A DNA stretch of 64,000 nt from Candidatus Uabimicrobium amorphum (GTDB lineage Bacteria > Planctomycetota > Uabimicrobiia > Uabimicrobiales > Uabimicrobiaceae): NCBI RefSeq assembly GCF_009002475.1, contig NZ_AP019860.1, positions 5,052,001 through 5,116,000 of the forward strand, in the 5' to 3' direction. The notes beneath the pieces were generated by a model, which was not told the origin of the DNA, ran no database searches, and saw only the letters and a list, made by a program, of their open reading frames with translations. Position 1 is the first letter of the stretch, and every line of letters starts with the position of its first letter. Shown here in pieces: positions 9,713 through 17,517 of this stretch. A program made the position numbers and the translations under genes.

Positions 9713-11010
9713 GAAAAGTGTACACGAAAATCAACAGTATCGCGGGAAACGTAGTTACCCTGAATGCCGACAATGTGAGTTATGAAGACTTGGCCATCGT
9801 CGAAAGTGGTCATGGTACTTCTCTTGCTCAGGTAGTAAAACTGAATCATGATGAAGTTTCGCTACAGGTTTTTCAAGGTACAAAAGGTGTCTCTACCGGA
9901 GATAAGGTTCGTTTTCTCGGCCATCCGATGCAGGTTTCTTTCTCGGAAAACTTACTCGGGAGAGTTTTTACCGGAAGTGGTAAACCGCGCGATAACAAAA
10001 GCGATTTACAAGACAACATGATCGAAATTGGTGGTCCTAGTGTAAATCCATCGAAGAGAAAAATACCGGAAAACATGATTCGTACCGGTATTCCGATGAT
10101 CGATGTATTTAATACTCTAGTTGAGTCACAAAAACTTCCCATTTTTTCTATTCCTGGTGAGCCGTACAACGAACTTTTAGCGCGTATTGCTCTTCAAGCA
10201 GAAGCAGACGTAATTGTCTTTGGTGGGATGGGACTAAAACACGATGACTATCTAAATTTCCGCAATACATTCGAAGAAGGTGGAGTACTACACCGTTCGA
10301 TTCTTTTTGTTCACACCGCCGCAGATCCACTTGTGGAATGTTTGATGGTTGCCGATATGGCGCTTGCGGTTGCGGAAAATTTTGCGGTAGAGAAAAACAT
10401 GCGTGTTCTGGTTCTTCTAACAGACATGACCGCTTTTTCCGATGCGTTGAAGGAAATCGCAATTACCATGGAACAGATACCTAGTAACCGTGGGTATCCC
10501 GGTGACTTGTACTCGCAACTTGCCATGCGTTATGAAAAAGCCGTTGACTTCGAAGGTAGTGGTTCTGTAACTACATTGGCGGTAACCACTATGCCTGGGG
10601 ATGACGTAACACATCCCGTACCGGATAACACCGGATATATTACCGAAGGGCAGTTTTATTTGCGTAATGGTTGGATTGAACCTTTTGGTTCCTTAAGCCG
10701 CTTAAAACAAATGGTAAATGGTAAGACGCGTGATGATCACCGCGATATCATGACCGCTTGTATTCAGTTATACGCAAAATGTAAAGAAAGTCGCGAAAAG
10801 CAGTCTATGGGTTTTATGATGTCAGCATGGGATGAAAAACTTCTTCGCTACGGTGAACGTTTCGAAAAAGAAATGATGTCTCTATCAGTTAACTTGACGT
10901 TAGAAGAAGCTCTTGATGGTTGCTGGAAAATACTCAGCAGTATTTTTGAACCACAAGAAGTGGGGATATCAAGTAAATTAGTAGAAAAATATTGGCGTTC
11001 AGGTGAGTAA
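9709..11010 (+). CDS. atpB: V-type ATP synthase subunit B
   Basis: A 433-residue non-catalytic nucleotide-binding subunit. Motifs include the N-terminal barrel, MIRTGIPMIDVFNTLVESQKLPIFS, GEPYNELLARIALQA in place of a P-loop (normal for B), FVHTAADPLVECLMVADMALAVAE and LTDMTAFSDALKEI. It alternates with A in the A3B3 hexamer. The start forms ATGA with the end of subunit A, indicating coupled translation. Confidence 0.97.
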   Translation: MRKVYTKINSIAGNVVTLNADNVSYEDLAIVESGHGTSLAQVVKLNHDEVSLQVFQGTKGVSTGDKVRFLGHPMQVSFSENLLGRVFTGSGKPRDNKSDLQDNMIEIGGPSVNPSKRKIPENMIRTGIPMIDVFNTLVESQKLPIFSIPGEPYNELLARIALQAEADVIVFGGMGLKHDDYLNFRNTFEEGGVLHRSILFVHTAADPLVECLMVADMALAVAENFAVEKNMRVLVLLTDMTAFSDALKEIAITMEQIPSNRGYPGDLYSQLAMRYEKAVDFEGSGSVTTLAVTTMPGDDVTHPVPDNTGYITEGQFYLRNGWIEPFGSLSRLKQMVNGKTRDDHRDIMTACIQLYAKCKESREKQSMGFMMSAWDEKLLRYGERFEKEMMSLSVNLTLEEALDGCWKILSSIFEPQEVGISSKLVEKYWRSGE

Positions 11011-11015
11011 CCAAC

Positions 11016-11627
11016 ATGGCTAAAATAAAGTTAACCCGTAATGAGTTAAAAGCGCAAAAAGAATCCCTCAAAAGATTTTCACGTTTTTTGCCAACTTTGG
11101 AATTGAAAAAGTTGCAGCTAGAACTTGAGCGTAGAAAAGTCGTGAAAGAGATGGACGAATTTCGCAAGAAGATAACAAGTTTTCGCGAAGATATACAATC
11201 ATGGCAGAACTTGTTTTGTGAAAATTATCCCAAAGATGTTCAGCACTTAGTGCACATCTCAAATTTGGAAACGCAAGAGATCAACATCGCTGGAATTTCC
11301 GTTCGCGAAGTTGTCGATGTATCTTTTGAGGTAGATGAATACGATCTTTATCTAACTTCACCATGGTTGGAGAAAGGAATCGATGTTGTCAAAAAAATCA
11401 TCTTTTTTCAGGAAAGAGAAAAGTCTTTACGTAATAAAGAACAAGTTATCTTACAAGAACTGCGCAAAACAACACAGCGTATAAACTTGTTTAAAGAAAA
11501 ACTCATTCCTGAGTGTAAAGAGAATATTCGCATGATTCGCATTCAACTTGGTGATTTACAAGCGGCAGCTGTTGGTCGTTCCAAAATGGCTAAACAAAAA
11601 ATGCAGCCCAAAGGGGGTACGCAGTGA
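11016..11627 (+). CDS. atpD: V-type ATP synthase subunit D
   Basis: A 203-residue central rotor stalk subunit. Two long helices are visible: an N-terminal one (LTRNELKAQKESLKRFSRFL) and a C-terminal one (about 135-190, RINLFKEKLIPECKENIRMI), which pair as the axle inside the A3B3 head. Five bases separate it from subunit B, and GTGA joins it to subunit I. No separate subunit F is seen in the operon. Confidence 0.9.
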   Translation: MAKIKLTRNELKAQKESLKRFSRFLPTLELKKLQLELERRKVVKEMDEFRKKITSFREDIQSWQNLFCENYPKDVQHLVHISNLETQEINIAGISVREVVDVSFEVDEYDLYLTSPWLEKGIDVVKKIIFFQEREKSLRNKEQVILQELRKTTQRINLFKEKLIPECKENIRMIRIQLGDLQAAAVGRSKMAKQKMQPKGGTQ

Positions 11628-13384
11628 TTGTTTCGATGAAAAAGCTATTGGTTTTTGGCACAGAGAATAACCGCAAAGCGATATTGGAAAAACTACAGGA
11701 AATAGGAGTTGTCCACGTTGTACCGGCTTCGCAAGAAGAATTAAAAGGTCACGTAGATACTTTAGAGCAGCAAGAACAGGTTGCACGTGCGATCTCCATT
11801 TTAGGTTCTTTCCCTGACAAAAAAGAAAGTGTTGAAAATTTACCTGAGAATACAGTAAATGATATTGTTTCTTGGCACAACACTATTCAAAAGTACCAGG
11901 AAGAACAAAATGAACTAAATAAGCGCAAAGAGGCGTTGTCGATGTGGGGAGCATTTTCCACATCTGAGTGGGATGAATTGCAAAAGCATGGTGTGCACCT
12001 GCAATTTGTTAAAGTATCGCTGAAACAGCTCTCGCAGCTTGATTCTGGAAGAATCGCCTACAAGAAACAAATTGGAAAAGATGTTTTTGCCGCGGTTCTT
12101 TCACATAAAGAACAATATGAACTACCCGACTGTGCACAATTACTTCCCATTAAGAAAGGCACAGTCGAGTTAGATCGAGAAATACAAGAACTGCAACAAA
12201 AACAAGATGAGCTGAGCACAAAATTGCAACAGGCGGTGGTTTACTTACCGTTGTTACAAAAACAGCAACAAGCACTACAAAACGAACAGATGTTTTGTGC
12301 TGTCGAAAGTCAGTTGTTGTGCGAACAAGATGTTTTCGCTCTCAAAGGATATATTCCAGAAAAACAAGTAGAGACGTTGCAAAAAGAAATGCAAAGTGTC
12401 ACCGCTGGTATTATGGTGGAAGAGGTGGATGGGGAAGATGATCCACCAACACTCATTCAAAATCCTAAGTGGGTACAGTCGGTAGTTGATTTAGTAAAAC
12501 TATATGCCTCACCTGGGTATAAAGAATGGGATACTTCTTCCTCTATTTATTTAGCGTTTACTATATTTTTTGCAATGATTGTCGGTGATGCTGGTTATGG
12601 CTGTATACTCCTTGCCATCATGCTCGGTCTAACTGGAAAATTAAAAAGCTCCGAAGCAGGACAACGGGTTTACCGTCTAATGCTAACATTGAGCATTGGT
12701 TGTATTGTGTTTGGAGCAATCAGTGGTAACTGGTTTGCCATACAAATGTCGGAAGACAATCCACTAAAGCAGTTTCAAATACTTGGTACTAGCAAAAGTG
12801 AAGAGCAAAATCTCAACAACATGATGATGTTATCTGTGTATGTGGGGGCTGTACATTTATCTTGTGCACGTCTCATCCAAATCATTCGCGTTTTCCCTAG
12901 CGTATTTTGGATCAATCAACTAGGGTGGCTCATTATGATGTGGGGAGCAATTGCCAAGATTTTATGGCAAAATGACGCGGGACTTACCGCACTTCTGGTG
13001 GGAGCTGTATTGGCAGTGCTATTTGCAAGTGACCACCGCAACATATTTATGCGTTTCTTACTCGGTCTACTAGACTTATTGGGTATTACGCAGAATTTTG
13101 CCGACATATTGAGTTATTTGCGTCTCTTTGCTCTCGGACTTGCGAGTACAGTAATGGCGAAAATATTCAATGATTTAGGGATGCAAGTGCGAGATGTTTC
13201 TCCTACATTTGGACCCGTTTTGATGGTTCTCGTAATATTTATGGGGCACACCATTAATATTGTTCTTGCAGTCATGGGTGGATTTATCCATGGGTTGCGC
13301 CTAAACTTTTTGGAATTTTACAGATATTGCTTTGAAGGTACAGGCTACGATTACAAGCCTTTTGCCAAAAAAGCTCAGGTTTAA
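11624..13384 (+). CDS. atpI: V-type ATP synthase subunit I (membrane stator)
   Basis: A 586-residue a/I subunit. Residues about 1-300 are a soluble, coiled-coil-rich cytoplasmic arm (QEIQELQQKQDELSTKLQ). The second half has about seven membrane helices, including FFAMIVGDAGYG and ILSYLRLFALGLASTVMA; the latter holds the essential Arg facing the rotor ring. The ring-facing path carries the ion during rotation. The start is GTG in a GTGA overlap with subunit D, preceded by AAGGGGG; ATG at codon 5 is possible. Confidence 0.93.
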   Translation: MIVSMKKLLVFGTENNRKAILEKLQEIGVVHVVPASQEELKGHVDTLEQQEQVARAISILGSFPDKKESVENLPENTVNDIVSWHNTIQKYQEEQNELNKRKEALSMWGAFSTSEWDELQKHGVHLQFVKVSLKQLSQLDSGRIAYKKQIGKDVFAAVLSHKEQYELPDCAQLLPIKKGTVELDREIQELQQKQDELSTKLQQAVVYLPLLQKQQQALQNEQMFCAVESQLLCEQDVFALKGYIPEKQVETLQKEMQSVTAGIMVEEVDGEDDPPTLIQNPKWVQSVVDLVKLYASPGYKEWDTSSSIYLAFTIFFAMIVGDAGYGCILLAIMLGLTGKLKSSEAGQRVYRLMLTLSIGCIVFGAISGNWFAIQMSEDNPLKQFQILGTSKSEEQNLNNMMMLSVYVGAVHLSCARLIQIIRVFPSVFWINQLGWLIMMWGAIAKILWQNDAGLTALLVGAVLAVLFASDHRNIFMRFLLGLLDLLGITQNFADILSYLRLFALGLASTVMAKIFNDLGMQVRDVSPTFGPVLMVLVIFMGHTINIVLAVMGGFIHGLRLNFLEFYRYCFEGTGYDYKPFAKKAQV

Positions 13385-13387
13385 AAT

Positions 13388-13417
13388 GGAGGGCTGCTGA
13401 TACGCAGCAACAGAATT
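13388..13417 (+). promoter_or_regulatory. Ribosome site with intervening hairpin ahead of subunit K
   Basis: A strong GGAGG (13388-13392) lies 27 bases from the subunit K ATG, too far to work directly. Between them GCTGC (13393-13397) can pair with GCAGC (13404-13408). Folding this stem would leave about nine unpaired bases between the site and the ATG, a normal distance. No other purine-rich site is near the ATG. Confidence 0.5.
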
Positions 13418-13840
13418 ATGGAAGAAATTATCAAGTGGTTAGGTATTATTAGCCCGATGGCATTGGGTGCTATTGGATCGGCAATTGGATGTATGATTGC
13501 TGGCGCAGGTTTAGCAGGTGCTTTGCCACGCACAAAAGAGTCACATGGTGGTCTCATTGCAATGTCTGCTGCACCATCTTCACAAACAATTTATGGTCTT
13601 GTTCTCATGATGACACTAAAAGGAGCAAATGGTAGTGGAGCACAATTTTTAGCCATTGGTCTTCTTTGTGGAGTAGCGATTATGATCTCCAGTGTTATGC
13701 AGGGACGCTGTTGTGCCGCAGGTATTCGTGCAACCGTAGAAGATAAAACTGTATACGGTAAATGCTGGATTCCCGTTGGTGTAACAGAAAGTTTTGCTGT
13801 ATTTGCCATGGTATTTGGCATGATTGCTCTACAAGCTTAA
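13418..13840 (+). CDS. atpK: V-type ATP synthase subunit K (rotor ring proteolipid)
   Basis: A 140-residue protein with four predicted membrane helices, i.e. two fused hairpins, as in V-type rings. The ion-carrying carboxylate is Glu in VGVTESFAVFAMV (helix 4), while helix 2 has Gln in SSQTIYG. Together with the Gln in SVMQGRCCAAG, these sit where Enterococcus hirae NtpK places Gln65, Gln110 and Glu139 of its sodium site, so sodium coupling is possible (inference). Last gene of the operon; a strong dyad follows at 13849-13876. Confidence 0.95.
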   Translation: MEEIIKWLGIISPMALGAIGSAIGCMIAGAGLAGALPRTKESHGGLIAMSAAPSSQTIYGLVLMMTLKGANGSGAQFLAIGLLCGVAIMISSVMQGRCCAAGIRATVEDKTVYGKCWIPVGVTESFAVFAMVFGMIALQA

Positions 13841-13848
13841 TTCAATAT

Positions 13849-13876
13849 GTTCTCTGAGACTTTGGTCTCAGAGAAC
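13849..13876 (+). terminator. Perfect 12-bp hairpin after the V-ATPase operon
   Basis: GTTCTCTGAGAC, loop TTTG, then its exact complement. No T-run follows, so it may be a 3'-end stabiliser or a weak terminator rather than a strong intrinsic one. The next gene begins at 13899. Confidence 0.5.
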
Positions 13877-13898
13877 TATTACTCTTGGGAGAATTTTG

Positions 13899-14507
13899 AT
13901 GAATATATCAAGAGTCATTATCCTCTATCTTTTATGTGTATTTTGTTTTTCTCTCCCTGAAAAATTAATCACCACGACCAATAATCCTCACCCACTTCTC
14001 GCAAAAAAAATCCAAAAGTGGATTCTCGCATTGCAAAATAACAACAAACAAGCATATAATAACTTATGCCGTATTGGAAAAATTTCGCAGCGTTATTTGT
14101 ATCAAGCACTTGAGAAAGACATTAATCATGTTGCCAAAAAGAACATTATTCTTATTACGGAAAAATTACAATTGGCAAATGAAGATGTGTTGCTAAAATG
14201 TATACAGAATAGCAGTTTGCACATAAGAGTGCGTGAACAAGCTATTGTTTCTCTAGCAAAAAGTGGTGGTCAAAACTCTTTAAAGTTACTCGCCGTTATT
14301 GCATTTGAACGCGACAGTTTGTTATATCGTAGCGCTGCAATGACAATTACCAAGTTGCCCAAAAACACGAAATACACCATCCAATTACTACAGCACTGGG
14401 ACCGCAATATTGTACAAACGGCGCATAAAAGTTTAGTAGAAACAACAAAACAGAAGTATACCGCAAATTATCAACTTTGGAAAAAATGGTGGGAAAACAA
14501 TGAATAA
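13899..14507 (+). CDS. Small exported HEAT-repeat-like protein
   Basis: A 202-residue protein starting at 13899, where GGGAGA stands seven bases upstream; a longer start at 13824 would run through the hairpin and has no ribosome site. Residues 1-20 look like a signal peptide or anchor (ISRVIILYLLCVFCFSL). The rest is helical with HEAT-like repeats, such as VREQAIVSLAKSGG and YRSAAMTITKLPKN. Such repeats bind proteins; no partner is evident. It overlaps the next gene by eight bases, so the two are probably co-expressed. Confidence 0.7.
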   Translation: MNISRVIILYLLCVFCFSLPEKLITTTNNPHPLLAKKIQKWILALQNNNKQAYNNLCRIGKISQRYLYQALEKDINHVAKKNIILITEKLQLANEDVLLKCIQNSSLHIRVREQAIVSLAKSGGQNSLKLLAVIAFERDSLLYRSAAMTITKLPKNTKYTIQLLQHWDRNIVQTAHKSLVETTKQKYTANYQLWKKWWENNE

Positions 14508-15033
14508 CTATGCATTGTGTATTTGTTTAATTGTTTGTGGGTGCATGCAGCCTGTGGTAACTCCACAAAAAAATGTGGTGAAAAAACCGCTGTTGTCTGA
14601 TGAAGAATTGTTCAGTGATGACAGTAGTGCGGTAAATGAAGTTGAGCAGGCTTGCGCTTATGTAGGTAATGCTTTTCAAAGTGCACAAAAATTTGCACTT
14701 AGCACCGGAAACAATATCTGCGTCGTTGTTACGAAAGAAGGTAATATACCTGTCATTCAGATTTTTAAGTTAATTGAACGTTCTACAACGCCTAAAATTG
14801 GTGAAAAATATGCAGAGTATAAACTGTCCTCTAATGTGCGATTCACACATGATTCTATACGCTATTTTTATTACGATTATGCACGGCGTATAGACTTTGA
14901 TGAACCAGACGTTCGTCTTGTGACTAGATCAAAGAATCCTAACGCAGATTTGGTTATTGAGCACCTTAGTAGTGGTGAAAAAGGGCTTGTTGATTTTACA
15001 AAAAACAGTCCAACAATTCGTTATTTTCCTTAA
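14500..15033 (+). CDS. Putative lipoprotein, possibly GspH/FimT-like
   Basis: A 177-residue protein. The short hydrophobic start ends in a possible lipobox (IVCGC, Cys15), which would anchor it to a membrane. Residues about 48-80 (ACAYVGNAFQSAQKFALSTG then NNICVVV) resemble the first helix and strands of GspH/FimT-type pseudopilins, but the prepilin N-terminus is absent; this resemblance is weak. It overlaps the upstream gene by eight bases, and pilin-like genes lie nearby on the opposite strand. Confidence 0.6.
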   Translation: MNNYALCICLIVCGCMQPVVTPQKNVVKKPLLSDEELFSDDSSAVNEVEQACAYVGNAFQSAQKFALSTGNNICVVVTKEGNIPVIQIFKLIERSTTPKIGEKYAEYKLSSNVRFTHDSIRYFYYDYARRIDFDEPDVRLVTRSKNPNADLVIEHLSSGEKGLVDFTKNSPTIRYFP

Positions 15034-15057
15034 TTATCCGTTTACAAAGGAACTATT

Positions 15058-15312
15058 ATGCCTATTTATGTTTATCAAGCTAAGGAAATAGACAAAGGTT
15101 GTGAATATTGTAGAGAAGAGTTTGAGATCATGCAATCGATCAAAGACGACGCTCTTACTCATTGTCCTAAATGTGGCACCGAAATAAAAAAAATCATTCA
15201 GCCATTTGGATTTTCAGTGGGAAAGAAACATTTGTTGTCAGACAAAAATTTGAAAAAGAAGGGTTTTACCAAATTGGTAAATGAAGGAGATGGAAAGTTT
15301 CGCAAGATATAA
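15058..15312 (+). CDS. FmdB-family zinc-ribbon protein
   Basis: An 84-residue protein starting MPIYVYQ. It has Cys pairs in GCEYCREEF and HCPKCGTE, the usual layout of FmdB/CxxC putative regulatory proteins (MPIYEYRC...CPxCG). The ribbon probably binds one zinc. Members are widespread and poorly characterised. A ribosome site AAAGGA precedes the ATG. A palindromic terminator follows directly. Confidence 0.85.
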   Translation: MPIYVYQAKEIDKGCEYCREEFEIMQSIKDDALTHCPKCGTEIKKIIQPFGFSVGKKHLLSDKNLKKKGFTKLVNEGDGKFRKI

Positions 15313-15320
15313 AAAAAAAT

Positions 15321-15346
15321 CTCGTAATCATATGATTACGAGTTTT
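15321..15346. terminator. Bidirectional terminator between convergent genes
   Basis: A 22-base perfect palindrome (CTCGTAATCAT and its complement) with an A-run before it and TTTT after it. It serves the plus-strand FmdB gene and the minus-strand pilin gene ending at 15371. Confidence 0.85.
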
Positions 15347-15370
15347 GAGAGCTTTACAAGTAAGGTTATT

Positions 15371-16105
15371 TTACCCACCTGCGCTCACCCACAACTGTGT
15401 GTCAACGCCAGTTGTTCCAGAAATAAATATCCCATTAAATTGCGCGCCTACCTCTGCAGGAGCATTCGGTGCTGTTGATACAGCGGCATCAAAGTTCGGA
15501 GTTGATGTGGTCCCATCATAAAAGGGCACATTTCCTCCACTGTCATTTGAAGCAATCAGTATTTCCCCATTCTGATTTACGGCAAAACAACGTAAACCTG
15601 TGTTGTTAAATACCGAGGGCCATGCATAACCTCTAAATAGAGATTCTTGTAGTATTGCATCCTGTACATTTCCCGCTGCTGTTGCAGCAACATCCGAGGC
15701 ATCCGTGATGGGAGCTCCGCCAAGAGATGGTAGAAAAACAACAAATGAATACCCTGTTTTACGACTAATTCCATCTATTTGTGGCTGCAAGGAGGCTGGG
15801 CAAAAAGGCTGTGGAGTACCGTTGGCTCCGGCATTGGTGAGAGTTCGAAGGTATGCTCCAGATAACTCTCCCATTGTTCCGAATTCACCTGCTCCATTGG
15901 CGTTAAAATCCAATGTGGCCGATGATTGGAACAGGGCTTGAAACGCGTGGATCCCTTTTAGTGTTGCGATTGCCGCACCCTCATTTGCGTTGATTTTAGC
16001 ACGCAAAAATGTTGGAATAGCAATTGCCGCAATAATTGCAATAATGGCAACAACTATCATTAACTCTATTAAAGTAAAACCTTTATTTTTTTTTGCAAAC
16101 ACCAT
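15371..16105 (-). CDS. Type IV pilin-like protein (paralogue 2)
   Basis: A 244-residue prepilin with leader MVFAKKNKG, cleavage predicted after Gly9, mature N-terminus FTLIELMIVVAIIAIIAAIA with Glu5, then a globular domain containing NANGAGEFGTMGEL and ending LWVSAGG. It is a clear paralogue of the neighbour at 16262-17026. Its codon use is more mixed than the neighbour's, suggesting a minor pilin or pseudopilin. AAGG lies six bases before the ATG. A terminator between the two genes implies its own promoter. Assembly and prepilin peptidase genes are not in the window. Confidence 0.92.
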   Translation of the reverse strand: MVFAKKNKGFTLIELMIVVAIIAIIAAIAIPTFLRAKINANEGAAIATLKGIHAFQALFQSSATLDFNANGAGEFGTMGELSGAYLRTLTNAGANGTPQPFCPASLQPQIDGISRKTGYSFVVFLPSLGGAPITDASDVAATAAGNVQDAILQESLFRGYAWPSVFNNTGLRCFAVNQNGEILIASNDSGGNVPFYDGTTSTPNFDAAVSTAPNAPAEVGAQFNGIFISGTTGVDTQLWVSAGG

Positions 16106-16215
16106 AGCTTGCCTTACATAGATTGTTGATGACTTGATATTTTGTAATTTATGATCTATTGCAAATATACTCTAGGATGAAAATTTTTGATTATTTTAAC
16201 TTGAAATTAGGGTAT

Positions 16216-16247
16216 AAAAATAAAGTGGGCTAGCCCACTTTATTTTT
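16216..16247. terminator. Palindromic terminator between the two pilin genes
   Basis: A perfect 32-base palindrome centred on CTAG, arms AAAAATAAAGTGGGCT and its complement, ending in T-runs both ways. It follows the pilin stop at 16262 on the minus strand. Confidence 0.85.
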
Positions 16248-16261
16248 ATGCATTTATGGTA

Positions 16262-17026
16262 TTAGTTACCAGCGGCAACCCAAAGCATAGCGTTTGGACC
16301 GTTACCAACTTGACCAGACTGGAAAAGACCAGTAAACTGAGGAGTATCAGCTGGACCAGTTGTAGCTGTCGCATCTTCTGCTGCAGGAATGTTAGCACCT
16401 GTTGTACCATCGTAAGTAGCTACTGGAGGGTTTGCACCGTTTGTATTTGGAGCTGTTAAAACTTCACCAGTTTCGTTTACTGCAAAACAACGAATACCTG
16501 TGTTGTTGAAAACTGTAGGCCAAGCGTAAGCGCGGAAACGAGCTTCTTGGAAGATAGCGTCTGCAACGTTAGCAGCGATAGTTGCGTCTGTTGTAGGACC
16601 ACCAGCAGCAGCATCACCAACAACTACAGCACCTGGTAAGAATACTAGGTATAGGTAACCAGACTTCGCACCAGCAGATAAACCACCAGCATCGGTAGAA
16701 GGTCTTAGAGAAGCTGTGATGAAAGCTTGTGTTTGACCTGTGTTCGCACCACCAGTAGTACCAAGAGCGCGAGTGTAAGAACCTGTTAGTTCACCAAGAG
16801 TTCCGTATTCACCAGAACCGTTAGCATTAGCATCTAGGATGTTTCCACTTTGGAACAGACCTTCAGATGTGAAAATACTTTTTAGGGTAGCAACTGCACC
16901 ACCCTCGTTAGCTGTAATTCTCGCTCTTAGGAAAGCAGGGATAGCGATCGCAGCGATGATAGCGATGATAGCAACAACGATCATTAGCTCGATAAGGGTA
17001 AAACCTTTTTGTTTTTTGTTAAGCAT
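16262..17026 (-). CDS. Type IV pilin-like protein, probable major pilin
   Basis: A 254-residue prepilin with leader MLNKKQKG, cleavage predicted after Gly8, mature N-terminus FTLIELMIVVAIIAIIAAIA with Glu5, and a Gly/Ala/Thr-rich globular part with NANGSGEYGTLGEL and terminal LWVAAGN. Codon use looks highly biased (GGT, AAC, GCT, ACA, GTT), as expected for an abundant protein, so it is the likelier major subunit of a pilus or secretion pseudopilus. AGGAG lies nine bases before the ATG. The leader RNA can form two hairpins, and an operator-like pair lies about 300 bases upstream. Confidence 0.93.
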   Translation of the reverse strand: MLNKKQKGFTLIELMIVVAIIAIIAAIAIPAFLRARITANEGGAVATLKSIFTSEGLFQSGNILDANANGSGEYGTLGELTGSYTRALGTTGGANTGQTQAFITASLRPSTDAGGLSAGAKSGYLYLVFLPGAVVVGDAAAGGPTTDATIAANVADAIFQEARFRAYAWPTVFNNTGIRCFAVNETGEVLTAPNTNGANPPVATYDGTTGANIPAAEDATATTGPADTPQFTGLFQSGQVGNGPNAMLWVAAGN

Positions 17027-17045
17027 TGAGATTTTCTCCTGTTGT

Positions 17046-17094
17046 ATAACATAAGTTGTTATGTATGAAGATTCAAAAAATAGTACGAATCTTC
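17046..17094 (-). promoter_or_regulatory. Two hairpins in the pilin mRNA leader
   Basis: ATAACA pairs with TGTTAT (17046-17051 with 17057-17062), and GAAGATTC pairs with GAATCTTC (17067-17074 with 17087-17094). Both lie in the probable 5' leader of the highly expressed pilin and could stabilise its mRNA. Confidence 0.4.
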
Positions 17095-17323
17095 GAGAGT
17101 ATTTCTATTCTAACAATCTAAAGTATAAAAATTAAGTGATATTTTATTTTTTTCAGATTGTAAAACAATTAATTTCGTAAATATAATGCAACAAATATGC
17201 CAATCTGAGGTTTTCTTAAACATATTTATGAGGAATTGTTCATGTATTCTCTGTTTTACTACGCTGTGGACAGGAAGTTTTTTTAGATACGTTGTTTTGC
17301 GGTTGTTAAATTTGTCTGTTAAG

Positions 17324-17368
17324 TGACAAAAATTGTCAGCCGGTTATACCATGTGACAATTTTTGTCA
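17324..17368. promoter_or_regulatory. Twin operator-like inverted repeats
   Basis: TGACAAAAATTGTCA (17324-17338) and its exact reverse complement (17354-17368). Each is itself a TGACA-N5-TGTCA dyad, and the centres are 30 bases apart, near three helical turns. This is the layout of paired sites for a dimeric regulator between two divergent genes. Confidence 0.6.
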
Positions 17369-17517
17369 GTGTAAAATTTCAATTACGTGGTTTTCACAAA
17401 TTTTTCTCGATTTGCAAAGAAGAGTTTGTTATACTTCTTAAAAACCAAAACCTCATGATGTTATTGGCAATTAAGGCAGATTATTAATGGTATGCCTAGC
17501 AAATTTAGGGGAACTTC

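Larger units (their letters stand above)
17027..17517. other. Divergent promoter region between pilin and HTH/HlyD-like gene
   Basis: No gene is seen. The pilin-leader hairpins are at 17046-17094 and the twin TGACA operators at 17324-17368. A TATACT at 17430-17435 could be a -10 for the plus-strand gene, but no good -35 goes with it. The rest is AT-rich without recognised signals. Confidence 0.5.

Noticed and set aside
13386..13400. Four-codon frame MEGC with stop, ahead of subunit K
   Set aside because: It overlaps the GGAGG site and has no ribosome site of its own; better explained as the leader of subunit K.
15281..15478. Plus-strand frame across the terminator between FmdB and pilin genes
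   Set aside because: It crosses a strong palindromic terminator and overlaps both real genes.
17430..17435. TATACT as promoter of the HTH/HlyD-like gene
   Set aside because: No -35 element at a workable distance; kept only as a remark.
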